DNA of 64,000 nucleotides from an uncultured Alphaproteobacteria bacterium (GCA_902546975.1 CACCLU010000001.1:124001-188000); one strand, 5' to 3'; counted from the first letter of the stretch, positions 18,082 through 26,791 are shown. A program made the numbers and translations. Notes: a model not told the origin generated them from the sequence alone.

Positions 18082-19007
18082 ACACTCTCCTCCAAAAGTT
18101 TTTCGAATATCGTCTCCAGCGATGTCTGGGAGGAATTTAAATCTTTTAATTTTAGACCAGCTGTCTTTATGTCCTGAAGAAGTGCGGTAATACCAGTCGA
18201 AGATCCGTGAGAGTCATATGAATATGTTAAAGAGTTATTACTATTCATTTTTAAGTTATACGACTCTAAAGTAGATGGGATTTGACTGAAAGGCTCCTGA
18301 AATTCTATAGTTAAATTCTTTTGACCCATTTTTTGCATTAAATCATTCTTATTATCAGTAATTATGATCTCGCCATTATTGATTACAGATACTCGATCAG
18401 AAATAGCCTCAGCTTCTTCGATATAATGAGTAGTAAGAATAATTGTTACTCCATTTTCTTTAAGCTCCTTTACCGCTCTCCACATATCTCTTCGCAAATT
18501 AATATCGACACCTGCAGTAGGCTCATCTAGAAAAAGTATTTTTGGTTCATGACTCAATGCCTTTGCAATTAATGCTCTTTTTTTCATACCTCCAGAAAGC
18601 TCACGAAGCTTACTATCTTTTTTATCCCAAAGGCTGAGATCTTTAAGAATTTTTTCTATGTATGCAGGATCTTTTTTCTTACCATATAAGCCTCTAGTGT
18701 AAGAGACATTTTGAAAAACTTTTTCAAAGGCTTCTAAATGGAGTTCTTGAGGCACAAGGCCAATCATCGATCGAGTTTTTCTGAAATCTTTAACAACATC
18801 ATATCCATCAACTGAAATGGTTCCTGATGTAGGTAAGACTATCCCACATATGGCATTAATGAGTGTTGTTTTTCCAGCACCATTTGGACCAAGGAGTGCA
18901 AGAATTTCACCTCTTTGAATTTCTAAATTGACTCCTTTGAGGGCTTCTAAACCTCCTTGAAAAGTTTTTTTTAAATTATCAATTTTAATTAAAATATCTG
19001 CTGACAT
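18078..19007 (-). CDS. ABC exporter ATP-binding protein (YadG-like)
   Basis: A 309-residue ATPase. Walker A GPNGAGKTT lies near residue 39, then the Q-loop GLVPQELHLEAFEKVF, signature LRELSGGMKKRALIA, Walker B KILFLDEPTAGVD and switch His in LTTHYIEEAE. The C-terminal ~85 residues are the regulatory tail seen in YadG/CcmA-like proteins. It pairs with the overlapping ABC-2 permease. Confidence 0.9.
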   Translation of the reverse strand: MSADILIKIDNLKKTFQGGLEALKGVNLEIQRGEILALLGPNGAGKTTLINAICGIVLPTSGTISVDGYDVVKDFRKTRSMIGLVPQELHLEAFEKVFQNVSYTRGLYGKKKDPAYIEKILKDLSLWDKKDSKLRELSGGMKKRALIAKALSHEPKILFLDEPTAGVDINLRRDMWRAVKELKENGVTIILTTHYIEEAEAISDRVSVINNGEIIITDNKNDLMQKMGQKNLTIEFQEPFSQIPSTLESYNLKMNSNNSLTYSYDSHGSSTGITALLQDIKTAGLKLKDLNSSQTSLETIFEKLLEESV

Positions 19008-19044
19008 AATTAGATTGCGTACAGTATATTATAAGCAAATAACA

Positions 19045-19944
19045 TCAAGATAGTTTATCAGTAATCTTATTTTTTTTACTTTTTTCAATCAAGTATGTGC
19101 TAATTAAAACAGCAATAAGGGCAACAATAATTTTATAAGTTATTTTTTCATTTAAAAAAAGATATCCAAATATCAAACCAAAAATTGGAATGATGTAGGC
19201 AACTTGTGATTGAAAAACTAAGCCATTATTTTTAAGAATATAAAATCTCATTAACCAAGCTATCGCGGTCGCAACGATACCAAGATACAAAAGAGAAATT
19301 GTAGCATTAAGAGACGGTCTCAATTCTGTTGGATTTTCAAAAATGAACATAATTGGTAATAAAAGAATAACTGCCCAAATTAAAATACTTGATGTAAGTA
19401 CTTCATTTTTAATATGTTTTAGCTTGAGTGAAAATAGTCCACCTATGGTGTAACAAACTGGACCCAAGATTACCATAAACGCATAAAAGATATTTGACTG
19501 ATTGATTAGAATATTATCTGAAAATAAATAAACGATACCAAGAAAGCCTATTAATATTCCAACAAATTTTAAAAGATTAATTTTTTCATTTTGAATAAAT
19601 AAATGTCCTAAGATTGTTGCTGCAATGGGTGCCGTGGACATCAAGATTGCTGCTAGATTACTTTGAACTTTTAATATACCGAATGAAATAAAAAAAAAGG
19701 GGAGAACTAAATTCACAAATCCTATAGTTGCGTACCATAACCAATTTTCTCCAAATGCTTCAATTGATATTTTTCTTATCCAACAGTAAATAAGCATTAC
19801 TATTGCAGCAAAAAAAATTCTACCAAAGGCAAGTGCCATGGGTGTATAACTTTCTGAAGCAATTTTGATGTTAAAGAACGCACTTCCCCATATACCAGCT
19901 AATAAAAATAAAAGTAAAAAATCTTTAAAGGATGCTTTGTGCAT
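19045..19944 (-). CDS. EamA/DMT-family transporter
   Basis: A 299-residue protein with ten predicted membrane segments arranged as two EamA repeats (about 10-140 and 155-285). Repeat hallmarks are LLAGIWGSAFFNIKIA and LYLGIVATAIAWLMRFYIL, ending VAYIIPIFGLIFGYLFLNE. Such proteins export amino acids or metabolites; the substrate is not evident. Its start codon overlaps the alaX stop by 1 bp, placing it last in the operon beginning at pncC. Confidence 0.85.
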   Translation of the reverse strand: MHKASFKDFLLLFLLAGIWGSAFFNIKIASESYTPMALAFGRIFFAAIVMLIYCWIRKISIEAFGENWLWYATIGFVNLVLPFFFISFGILKVQSNLAAILMSTAPIAATILGHLFIQNEKINLLKFVGILIGFLGIVYLFSDNILINQSNIFYAFMVILGPVCYTIGGLFSLKLKHIKNEVLTSSILIWAVILLLPIMFIFENPTELRPSLNATISLLYLGIVATAIAWLMRFYILKNNGLVFQSQVAYIIPIFGLIFGYLFLNEKITYKIIVALIAVLISTYLIEKSKKNKITDKLS

Positions 19945-20627
19945 TATATGAGAGTAAACTGAACACGTTTATTCATTTTTCCTTTACTCTCATACTTCAT
20001 AAATTTAAATTCGCCAATTTCATTTGTATTAGCCACGTGAGTTCCCCCACACGGTTGTAAATCAATATCTCCTATTTTAACAAGGCGAATTTTATCATTT
20101 GTTCTTGGCGGTTTAACTGACAAGGTTCGCACTAGCTCAGGTTTTTGATCTAGCTCATCATTTGTTATCCACTGATAAGAAATAGAATGAGATTGTTGAA
20201 TAAATTCATTAATGATTTTATTTAAAGTTTCAAATTCAAATGTTTCTTCACCTAAATCAAAGTCAATCCTACTTTTTTCTAAACCAATTGATCCTCCTGT
20301 AACATAATAAGGTAGTGCTGCACACATTAAGTGCATCGTGGTGTGCATTTTCATTAAGCGATATCGATGATCCCAATCAATATGGCCTTTTATTAGTCCA
20401 GAAAGGTTTATATTTTGTGAGTCAACAACATGGGCAATACCTAACTCATGTTTAACTGTGTTAATGACATTGAATTTTTTATCATTGATTTCAAGTACTC
20501 CCTTGTCTCCTGGTTGCCCACCACTTTGAGCATAAAAAGAACTATCTTGTGTAATGATTTTGTCACCCTCGACTAATAAAATTTTTTCTTCAAAACTCTT
20601 TGTATAACTATCTTTAAGATAGATCAT
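19944..20627 (-). CDS. alaX: Alanyl-tRNA editing hydrolase AlaX-M
   Basis: Free-standing editing domain that hydrolyses Ser-tRNA(Ala) (or Gly-tRNA(Ala)). The 227-residue size is that of AlaX-M. The zinc site is visible: HTTMH in MKMHTTMHLMCAALPY and CGGTH in DLQPCGGTHVANTNEIG. The N-terminal YAQSGGQPGDKGVL segment is the standard AlaRS-like region. The start codon overlaps the stop of a 57-residue gene by ATGA. Confidence 0.92.
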   Translation of the reverse strand: MIYLKDSYTKSFEEKILLVEGDKIITQDSSFYAQSGGQPGDKGVLEINDKKFNVINTVKHELGIAHVVDSQNINLSGLIKGHIDWDHRYRLMKMHTTMHLMCAALPYYVTGGSIGLEKSRIDFDLGEETFEFETLNKIINEFIQQSHSISYQWITNDELDQKPELVRTLSVKPPRTNDKIRLVKIGDIDLQPCGGTHVANTNEIGEFKFMKYESKGKMNKRVQFTLI

Positions 20628-20797
20628 TTTTTTGCCTCCTCTATCATAAAGTCTACACAGGACTCTATACCTCCTTGAGTGTTGCTTTGTTTTTCACATT
20701 CCTCATAGTATTCGTGATATTCAAATGTCGAAGTAATATATAGGCCTAAGCCTATAATGCTAAAGACTGCGATAGTATATAATATTTTTTTTGCCAT
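20624..20797 (-). CDS. Small single-pass membrane protein, 57 residues
   Basis: An intact 57-codon frame begins 1 bp after the helicase stop and ends in an ATGA overlap with alaX, so both borders are those of a real operon gene. Residues about 4-23 form one hydrophobic segment (ILYTIAVFSIIGLGLYIT); the outer part is acidic with two Cys (YEECEKQ and ESCVDF) that could form a disulfide if periplasmic. I do not recognise a family. Position between a helicase and alaX gives no clear role. Confidence 0.7.
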   Translation of the reverse strand: MAKKILYTIAVFSIIGLGLYITSTFEYHEYYEECEKQSNTQGGIESCVDFMIEEAKK

Positions 20798-20798
20798 C

Positions 20799-22100
20799 TT
20801 AAATTAATCTGTCTTGGAAACCTATCAATTGATTGTTAACAATGATATCTGATTTTTTAATAGGTCTAAGCAGTTCTATACCTTCTAAGCTTATACATCT
20901 ACTTAGTGCAACATAAAGTTGTCCTGGGGCAAAAGAGCCCTGACTCATATCTATAATTACTTTTTCAAATGTTTGTCCCTGGCTTTTATGAATTGTGATT
21001 GCCCAAGCCAATCTCATTGGATACTGTTTGAAAGATCCTGTTATTTCCTCTTGAACTTCTTGTTGATCATCATCATAGGTATATTGAATACGATCCCATT
21101 TTTCTTTTTTGACCTCATATATTTTATTATTGATTTTTACTTTTATTTTTTTTTGAGCTATATCATGAATTATACCAATGGATCCATTAACCCACCTTTT
21201 TTCAGGATCATTTTTAATCATAATTACTTGAGCTCCTTTTTTTAATTTTAAGATTTCATCGGTGGGAAATAATTCTTTATAAAATTGGCCAGTAGCTTGT
21301 CCCCTATAAGAAAACTCCTCCTGATTTAGCTGGCTTAAATATTTTTGATTAATGCTACTCGCTCGAGCATTAGTTGTAGTAAGTATGATTTTACCCTCAT
21401 CCATCTCAATGTGATCAGTTAAAGAGTCGTTTATATTCTCGATCTGCGTGTGAGTAATTGAGCCATCTCTAACAGAGTTAAGCAAATGAATAAAATGGTC
21501 ATCTTTTTGACGATAAATATTATGTAATTCAAGCGTTTTAAATTGGGCATCCTGGAAAATATTTGAGTGAAAGAAGAAATGACCTTTAGGATAAATGCGC
21601 TGTAGAAGTCCTGACTCATCCATATTCACAACTGGAGGTAGTTGAAATAAATCCCCAAAAACTATTAACTGAACTCCACCAAATGGTTGTGTAAGTTTTT
21701 TTCTGTGAACACGAAGGCTATAATCGATCGCATCAAAAACATCAGCACGAACCATAGATATCTCATCAATAATTAATGTTTCCAAATTTTGAAGAATTTC
21801 GATTTGTCTTACTTTTTTTATATGTCGTGTTTGAATAACCTTTGGTGGAAAACCAAAAAATGAATGAATAGTTTGTCCTTTAACTCGAATTGCAGCAACT
21901 CCTGTTGGAGCAAGAACAACTGTATTTTTCTTTGTTATAGATCGAAAGTAGGCCAATAGTGTAGACTTACCACTACCTGCTTTACCAGTAATATAAAAAT
22001 GATCTTTTGTGCTTTCTAGTTGCTCAATAATATTTTCAAATTCTTCACTGAGCTCGAAATCGTCAGGTAGTAAACTATTATAATTTCGCTTATAGCTCAT
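20799..22100 (-). CDS. PIF1/RecD-like DNA helicase
   Basis: A 433-residue superfamily 1B ATPase. Walker A GKAGSGKSTLL (about 37-47), then APTGVAAIRVKGQTIHSFFG (the PIF1 Ia signature), Walker B LIIDEISMVRADVFD, GDLFQLPPVV (motif III) and AWAITIHKSQGQTFEKV plus YVALSRC near the C-terminus (motifs V and VI). These are the canonical PIF1-like motifs; there is no RecD N-terminal domain. Likely 5'-3' DNA unwinding at structured DNA or forks. It overlaps pncC by 11 bp. Confidence 0.9.
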   Translation of the reverse strand: MSYKRNYNSLLPDDFELSEEFENIIEQLESTKDHFYITGKAGSGKSTLLAYFRSITKKNTVVLAPTGVAAIRVKGQTIHSFFGFPPKVIQTRHIKKVRQIEILQNLETLIIDEISMVRADVFDAIDYSLRVHRKKLTQPFGGVQLIVFGDLFQLPPVVNMDESGLLQRIYPKGHFFFHSNIFQDAQFKTLELHNIYRQKDDHFIHLLNSVRDGSITHTQIENINDSLTDHIEMDEGKIILTTTNARASSINQKYLSQLNQEEFSYRGQATGQFYKELFPTDEILKLKKGAQVIMIKNDPEKRWVNGSIGIIHDIAQKKIKVKINNKIYEVKKEKWDRIQYTYDDDQQEVQEEITGSFKQYPMRLAWAITIHKSQGQTFEKVIIDMSQGSFAPGQLYVALSRCISLEGIELLRPIKKSDIIVNNQLIGFQDRLI

Positions 22101-22569
22101 CTATAATTTTGTTTAACATGTGAAAACATTCTTTCACTGTGCCTTTTTGAATTTGAATTCTAGAAAGTTTTGGATTGAAATTTAATTGTTCGATATAAAT
22201 ATTTTTTTTAAAATATAATCCGATAAAAACTAAACCTACAGGTTTTAATTTAGTACCACCGTTTGGACCAGCTACACCTGTTGTTGAAAATGTTAACTGA
22301 CTTTTGGAAATTTTGTGCAGATGTAAACACATTTGAGCACATACTTGACGGCTGACTGCACCGTACCTTTTGATAGTACTAGGTTTGACTTTGAGATTTT
22401 TAATTTTTGATTCATTTGAATATGTTATCAAACCAGTTTTATAAATTTTAGATATACCAGACACAGCTGTAAATTCTGCTGCAAGCAAACCACCAGTACA
22501 AGATTCTGCTGTTGAAACTGTTATGTTTTTATCGAGTAAATATTTGATTGTTTTCGAAACGACGCTCAT
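22090..22569 (-). CDS. pncC: CinA C-terminal domain nicotinamide-nucleotide amidase
   Basis: A 159-residue stand-alone CinA C-terminal domain, which deamidates NMN to nicotinic acid mononucleotide. Family motifs are VSTAESCTGGLLAAEFT at residues about 18-34 with the catalytic Ser/Thr region, GLITYSNESK, YGAVSRQVCAQM and STTGVAGPNGGTKLKPVGLV. The N-terminal molybdopterin-like half of full CinA is absent, as in many alphaproteobacteria. First gene of the operon leading to the EamA transporter. Confidence 0.92.
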   Translation of the reverse strand: MSVVSKTIKYLLDKNITVSTAESCTGGLLAAEFTAVSGISKIYKTGLITYSNESKIKNLKVKPSTIKRYGAVSRQVCAQMCLHLHKISKSQLTFSTTGVAGPNGGTKLKPVGLVFIGLYFKKNIYIEQLNFNPKLSRIQIQKGTVKECFHMLNKIIDEL

Positions 22570-22693
22570 AAGCTAGTTATACTTATTATAAGGACGAAGA
22601 AATAACAATGGTGCTTATTGGTATAAAAAAAATGCATAATTAATCCCCATAATTCACAATAAATGTAGATAAATTAACAAAATTTGTCTTTAT

Positions 22694-22712
22694 ATATGCA
22701 AATATTGCATAT
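22694..22712. promoter_or_regulatory. Perfect operator-like palindrome ATATGCAA-ATA-TTGCATAT
   Basis: A 19-bp perfect 8-3-8 inverted repeat lies 46 bp before the start of the 27-residue peptide gene. A possible -35 (TTGCAT, 22705-22710) lies within its right arm, with TATAAC at 22726-22731 as a possible -10. That is a typical repressor-site layout. GntR- or LacI-type proteins bind sites of this shape; no regulator gene adjoins it. Confidence 0.55.
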
Positions 22713-22758
22713 TACTATGAAATCCTATAACTTAATTAAAGGAATCATGGAGGTTTAA

Positions 22759-22842
22759 ATGGCAGATATGTTTACAGGACACTACCCCTTTATAGTTATG
22801 ATTATTTGGTTCATAGCAGGTTTCATCGGATCAAAAATGTGA
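22759..22842 (+). CDS. 27-residue membrane peptide
   Basis: Reads MADMFTGHYPFIVMIIWFIA followed by GFIGSKM and a stop. It has an unusually good Shine-Dalgarno sequence (GGAGG at 22749-22753, five bases before ATG), rare in this AT-rich window, so translation is credible. Nearly the whole peptide is one hydrophobic helix. It precedes the aminotransferase at 22956 and follows a strong palindrome. It might be a small membrane subunit or a leader peptide. No known family recognised. Confidence 0.6.
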   Translation: MADMFTGHYPFIVMIIWFIAGFIGSKM

Positions 22843-22850
22843 TTGTGATG

Positions 22851-22870
22851 AGGGCAGTCCACGCTGCCCT
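22851..22870 (+). terminator. GC-rich hairpin after the 27-residue peptide gene
   Basis: AGGGCAG and CTGCCCT pair perfectly around a 6-nt loop, 8 bp after the peptide stop codon. There is no U-run downstream (CTCCCTACTC follows), so it is either a weak terminator or a 3'-end stabilising or attenuating structure before the aminotransferase. Confidence 0.55.
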
Positions 22871-22889
22871 CTCCCTACTCTAAAAGATG

Positions 22890-22930
22890 ACATTATTACC
22901 CTTGCTGAAGCATTTGTGAGGGAATAATGT
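22890..22930 (+). promoter_or_regulatory. Long hairpin in the aminotransferase leader
   Basis: ACATTATTACCCT (22890-22902) pairs with AGGGAATAATGT (22919-22930), with one bulged base and a 16-nt loop. It lies 25 bp before the aminotransferase start and its Shine-Dalgarno AGGAGAG. The AGGGA of its right arm could instead pair with CTCCCT at 22871-22876. Two alternative structures are therefore possible, an attenuator-like arrangement. Function is inference. Confidence 0.45.
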
Positions 22931-22955
22931 ATCTTTATTAAAATCAGGAGAGAGA

Positions 22956-24269
22956 ATGAATAAGCCAAATAATCTAGAACCGCTGTGGATGCCTTTTACT
23001 CCTAACAAAGTATTTAAGAAAGACCCAAGAATTATTGTCGGTGCTAAAGATATGCATTTTATTAGTGACGATAATCGTGAAATTTTAGATGGTACTGCAG
23101 GGCTATGGTGTGTAAACGCCGGTCACGGTAGAAAAAAAATTCAAGAAGCTGTAAATAAACAAATTGAAAATCTTGATTACTCTCCACCTTTTCAATTTGG
23201 ACATCCGAAACAATTTGAACTAGCTAATCGTTTAGCTGAGATTTTTCCTGAAGGAATGAGTCATGTTTTCTTTTCTAATTCAGGATCTGAAGCAGTTGAT
23301 AGTGCATTAAAAATTGCACTAGCTTATCAACGTGCACGTGGACATTCATCTAAAACTAGATTAATAGGTCGCGAAAGAGGTTATCATGGTGTGGGTTTTG
23401 GAGGAATAAGCGTAGGTGGTATGGTAAAAAATAGAATGTACTTCGGATCAATGTTAAATGGTGTTGACCATTTACGCCATACCCACAATTTAAAATTAAA
23501 TGCTTTTTCAAAAGGTGAACCTGAACATGGAGCAGAACTTGCCGATGATTTAGAGCGTCTTGTTCAATTGCATGATGCATCAACTATTGCAGCTGTAATT
23601 GTTGAGCCAATTGCTGGATCAACTGGTGCGCTGCCTCCGCCTAAAGGATACTTAAAAAGATTAAGAGAGCTCTGCACAAAACATGACATTTTATTAATTT
23701 TTGATGAAGTCGTAACTGCTTTTGGCCGTATGGGAAAAGCAACTGGCTCTGAGTTTTTTGGTGTAACACCAGATATTATTTCATGTGCTAAAGGCATTAC
23801 AAATGCCACCATCCCTATGGGTGCAACCATAGTTCAAGACTTTATTTATGAGTCAATGATGGAAAATGCAGATGCTCCAATAGAATTATTTCATGGATAT
23901 ACTTACTCTGGTCATCCTGTTGCTTGCGCTGCAGCCTTAGCAACACTAGATATTTATCAAGAAGAGGGATTATTTGATAATGCTGCTCATATGGCGCCTA
24001 TTATTGAAGAAGCCGCTCATAGCCTGAAGGGAACAAAACATATAATCGATATTAGAAATTTAGGAGTGATTGCTGCACTAGAATTAGAGCCTAAAGGTAA
24101 CGCAGTTGGTGCAAGAGGGTTTGAAACCATGAAAAAAGCTTGGGATCTTGGCTTAATGGTTAGAGCTAACGGAGATACGCTCGCATTTTCTCCACCTTTA
24201 ATAATTAACGAAAATCAGGTCGATGAAATGTTTACAAAAGTAAAAAAAGCCCTGGAACAAGTAGACTAA
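22956..24269 (+). CDS. Class III omega-amino acid:pyruvate aminotransferase
   Basis: A 437-residue PLP enzyme of the beta-alanine/taurine/omega-amine:pyruvate group. The N-terminal LEPLWMPFTPNKVFKKDPR is the hallmark of beta-alanine:pyruvate transaminases. FFSNSGSEAVDSALKIA binds PLP phosphate, RGYHGVGFGGISVGGM follows, DEVVTAFGRMG carries the PLP-ring Asp and SCAKGITNATIPMGA carries the catalytic Lys. Strong Shine-Dalgarno AGGAGAGAG just ahead. Substrates could be beta-alanine, taurine or polyamine-derived amines; I cannot separate these. The leader contains the two hairpins and the 27-residue peptide gene noted above. Confidence 0.88.
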   Translation: MNKPNNLEPLWMPFTPNKVFKKDPRIIVGAKDMHFISDDNREILDGTAGLWCVNAGHGRKKIQEAVNKQIENLDYSPPFQFGHPKQFELANRLAEIFPEGMSHVFFSNSGSEAVDSALKIALAYQRARGHSSKTRLIGRERGYHGVGFGGISVGGMVKNRMYFGSMLNGVDHLRHTHNLKLNAFSKGEPEHGAELADDLERLVQLHDASTIAAVIVEPIAGSTGALPPPKGYLKRLRELCTKHDILLIFDEVVTAFGRMGKATGSEFFGVTPDIISCAKGITNATIPMGATIVQDFIYESMMENADAPIELFHGYTYSGHPVACAAALATLDIYQEEGLFDNAAHMAPIIEEAAHSLKGTKHIIDIRNLGVIAALELEPKGNAVGARGFETMKKAWDLGLMVRANGDTLAFSPPLIINENQVDEMFTKVKKALEQVD

Positions 24270-24450
24270 AAACGTTCCCCACTTCAACCTTACGCTGACT
24301 CGAAAATGCAACTTTGTATGTGTAATTTCACATTTACTTACCAATCTTTATATCAAGACTTCCTGAAAAAATGATTTTATAAAAAGACATAAAAAAAATA
24401 GAGGTTTTATTTCGAACTATGTCAGCAAAAATTATTACTTGACTAATAAA

Positions 24451-24465
24451 TGTTATATTATTACA
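24451..24465. promoter_or_regulatory. Zur-box-like palindrome TGTTATATTATTACA
   Basis: A 15-bp sequence fitting TGTNATANTATNACA, palindromic at six of seven pairs and identical over all 15 bases to the site at 37752 between znuA and znuC. It lies 70 bp before the COG0523 GTPase. Zur-regulated COG0523 metallochaperones are well known, so it is read as a Zur operator. Confidence 0.7.
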
Positions 24466-24534
24466 AATTTTGATTACAGTATTTTGAAACAGTTAATAAT
24501 GAAAACAAATCAACTTATAAAAAAGGTATCTTAA

Positions 24535-25506
24535 TTGGATAATCTTCATCAAGTGCCAGTAACAGTCTTAACAGGATTTCTTGGAGCAGGAAAAACAACT
24601 CTTTTAAATCGAATTTTAACAGAACAACACGGAAAAAAATATGCTGTAATTGTTAATGAGTTTGGTGAACAAGGGATTGATAATGATCTTGTTGTTGATG
24701 CTGATGAGGAAGTTTTTGAGATGAATAATGGTTGCATTTGTTGCACTGTTAGAGGTGATTTAATCCGTATTTTAAGTGGACTTATGAAACGGGCCGACAA
24801 ACTAGACGCAATAATAGTAGAGACCACAGGATTAGCTGACCCTGCCCCCGTTGCTCAAACATTTTTTGTTGATCAAGACGTTGCTGATCGAACAAAGTTA
24901 GATGCGATTGTTACAGTTGCAGATGCTGTACATTTAAGTTCACAATTAACAGATCATCATGAAGCAGAGGAACAAATTGCATTCGCAGATGTGGTATTGT
25001 TAAACAAAATGGATCTTGTAGATGAGGGCGGATTAAAGATTGTTAAAGAAAGAATAAAAAAGATTAATCCTTTTGCAAAAATTATTAATACAACAAAATG
25101 TGGTGCTCCTTTAAGTGAGATTCTTGATTTAGATGCATTTAGTTTAAAACGAGTTTTAGATGTAGAACCTGATTTTCTCACATCAGATCATGACCATGAG
25201 CATGATGATGACGTAACAAGTTTATCTTTTGTCTCTAAAACACCTCTAGATATGGAAAAATTTCAAAACTGGTTTAGCAAATTATTACAAACAAAGGGTC
25301 AGGATATATTAAGATCTAAGGGTATTCTTGACTTTAAAGGAGAGAGTGATCGATACGTATTCCAAGGTGTACATATGTTGATGGATGCATCAAAAATGGA
25401 TAAATGGCCAGAGGGGAAAGACCGTAGCTCTCGTATTGTTTTTATTGGCAGAAATCTTGAAAGTATGAATTTAAGAGAAGGATTTGAAAACTGTAAATCA
25501 GCATGA
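24535..25506 (+). CDS. COG0523 (CobW/ZigA-like) GTP-dependent metal chaperone
   Basis: A G3E GTPase of 323 residues that inserts or hands on metal, here probably zinc. Walker A GFLGAGKTT (14-22), the metal-binding CxCC at C67-C69-C70 (NNGCICCTVRGDL), ETTGLADPAPVAQTF and LLNKMDLV are canonical. A His/Asp-rich loop (SDHDHEHDDD, about 221-230) and a CobW C-terminal domain follow. The start is TTG; no better in-frame start lies before the Walker A. The upstream Zur-type palindrome, and a WD40 gene overlapping its end by 4 bp, point to a zinc-limitation unit. Confidence 0.88.
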   Translation: MDNLHQVPVTVLTGFLGAGKTTLLNRILTEQHGKKYAVIVNEFGEQGIDNDLVVDADEEVFEMNNGCICCTVRGDLIRILSGLMKRADKLDAIIVETTGLADPAPVAQTFFVDQDVADRTKLDAIVTVADAVHLSSQLTDHHEAEEQIAFADVVLLNKMDLVDEGGLKIVKERIKKINPFAKIINTTKCGAPLSEILDLDAFSLKRVLDVEPDFLTSDHDHEHDDDVTSLSFVSKTPLDMEKFQNWFSKLLQTKGQDILRSKGILDFKGESDRYVFQGVHMLMDASKMDKWPEGKDRSSRIVFIGRNLESMNLREGFENCKSA

Positions 25507-26549
25507 ATGCTGATGCTAAAAACTTCCAAGAATTAAATAAAACTAAATTTGAACAAAGAGGAACTGTATTTAATTTTGGAATCCCAATCACTAATGCTGT
25601 CTCAATAGGAAATTCTATAGCAGTTGGTTTTGGAGATGGTAGTGTGAGAATATTTAACTCTGAACAAAGTTCTGAGCCGATAAAAGCTCACAAAAGTATT
25701 GTTTTATGCATGTCCAAAGATGGTAATAATATTTTAACTGGTGGAGATGATGGTCGGTTTTTAAAAATCTCTCTTAATGGTGAGGTTAAGGAAATTGGGA
25801 ACTTTGGATCTCGTTGGGTAGATAATGTAACTGCGAGTAATGGGAGTTTAGTTTGTTCATCTGGAAAGGTTGTATATCTCTGGGCACCGGATAAAAAAGT
25901 GCCAAAATTATTTGAACATGATAGTACCATTGGGGGAGTTGCATTCGATAAAAAAGGAAGAAGAATGGCAGTTTCTCGATATGGAGGAGTAACTCTTTGG
26001 AAGAAAGATTACAGTAATAAATGGAAATCATCAGACTTGATTTGGAAAGGCTCTCACAACAAAGTAATTTTTAGTCCTGATGGAAAATACTTGGTGACAT
26101 CTATGCAAGAAAACCGCTTACATTTTTGGCGTTTAAAAGATAAATATGCTGCAGGAATGTCAGGATATGTAACAAAAGTTAAAAGTTTTGCTTTTGCTCA
26201 TGACTCAAAATATTTAGCAACTTCAGGGGCTGAATATACGGTTTGTTGGCCATTTGATGGAGATGGACCAGAGGGTCGTGAACCTATTTGTTTTCCATAT
26301 TTAGGAAAAAAACTAGTCAAATTAGTAGAGCCATTTCCTAATGAAAATGCAATTTTTACTGGATTTAGTGATGGCTCAGTTTTTTTGTCTCAAATTGAAA
26401 ATTTAGATAATACAATTATTATTCGGAGTTCTACTAGCTCTGAAGTCTCAGCTATAGCAGTAACTAGTGATCGTTCAAATTTATTGATAGGTGATATGGG
26501 TGGAAATATTTTGTGGACATCGATATGGGGCGATGAGGAAAATAATTAA
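25503..26549 (+). CDS. WD40-repeat protein linked to the COG0523 GTPase
   Basis: A 348-residue beta-propeller protein with about seven blades; recognisable blade segments include IAVGFGDGSVRIFNSE, NILTGGDDGRFLKIS, KYLVTSMQENRLHFWRLKD, KYLATSGAEYTVCWPFDGD and FTGFSDGSVFLSQ. No signal peptide. In many alphaproteobacteria a WD40 protein of this size follows a CobW-like GTPase, so the two likely act together in zinc homeostasis, perhaps as scaffold and chaperone. The direct role is not established. It overlaps both neighbours (4 bp and 1 bp). Confidence 0.82.
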   Translation: MNADAKNFQELNKTKFEQRGTVFNFGIPITNAVSIGNSIAVGFGDGSVRIFNSEQSSEPIKAHKSIVLCMSKDGNNILTGGDDGRFLKISLNGEVKEIGNFGSRWVDNVTASNGSLVCSSGKVVYLWAPDKKVPKLFEHDSTIGGVAFDKKGRRMAVSRYGGVTLWKKDYSNKWKSSDLIWKGSHNKVIFSPDGKYLVTSMQENRLHFWRLKDKYAAGMSGYVTKVKSFAFAHDSKYLATSGAEYTVCWPFDGDGPEGREPICFPYLGKKLVKLVEPFPNENAIFTGFSDGSVFLSQIENLDNTIIIRSSTSSEVSAIAVTSDRSNLLIGDMGGNILWTSIWGDEENN

Positions 26550-26791
26550 TGTTTAACAAAAAAAAACCAAATGCAGAAGCTATAAGAAATTTAAAAAAAT
26601 TATTAACAAAGAAATTTAAATTGACAGAAAATACAATTTTAAATGTTGCAGAACTAAATTGTCATGAACCCGATTGTCCACCTACAGAAACTGTAATTAC
26701 AGCTAGAAAAAAAGACAAATTAACAAAAATTTGGCGTGTACATAAACCTATAGAGGAAATATTAGAGTCTGATATTAATTCACTAGATTAA
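26549..26791 (+). CDS. Small CxxxxC protein of the CobW-WD40 cluster
   Basis: An 80-residue basic protein. The central ELNCHEPDCPPTETVI (C38, H39, C43) is a likely metal site, followed by a C-terminal KIWRVHKPIEEI. Proteins of this shape occur right after COG0523 and WD40 genes in alphaproteobacteria. It begins within the WD40 stop codon (ATTAATG region). A zinc-carrier or adaptor role for the GTPase is inference from context and the Cys/His motif. Confidence 0.72.
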   Translation: MFNKKKPNAEAIRNLKKLLTKKFKLTENTILNVAELNCHEPDCPPTETVITARKKDKLTKIWRVHKPIEEILESDINSLD

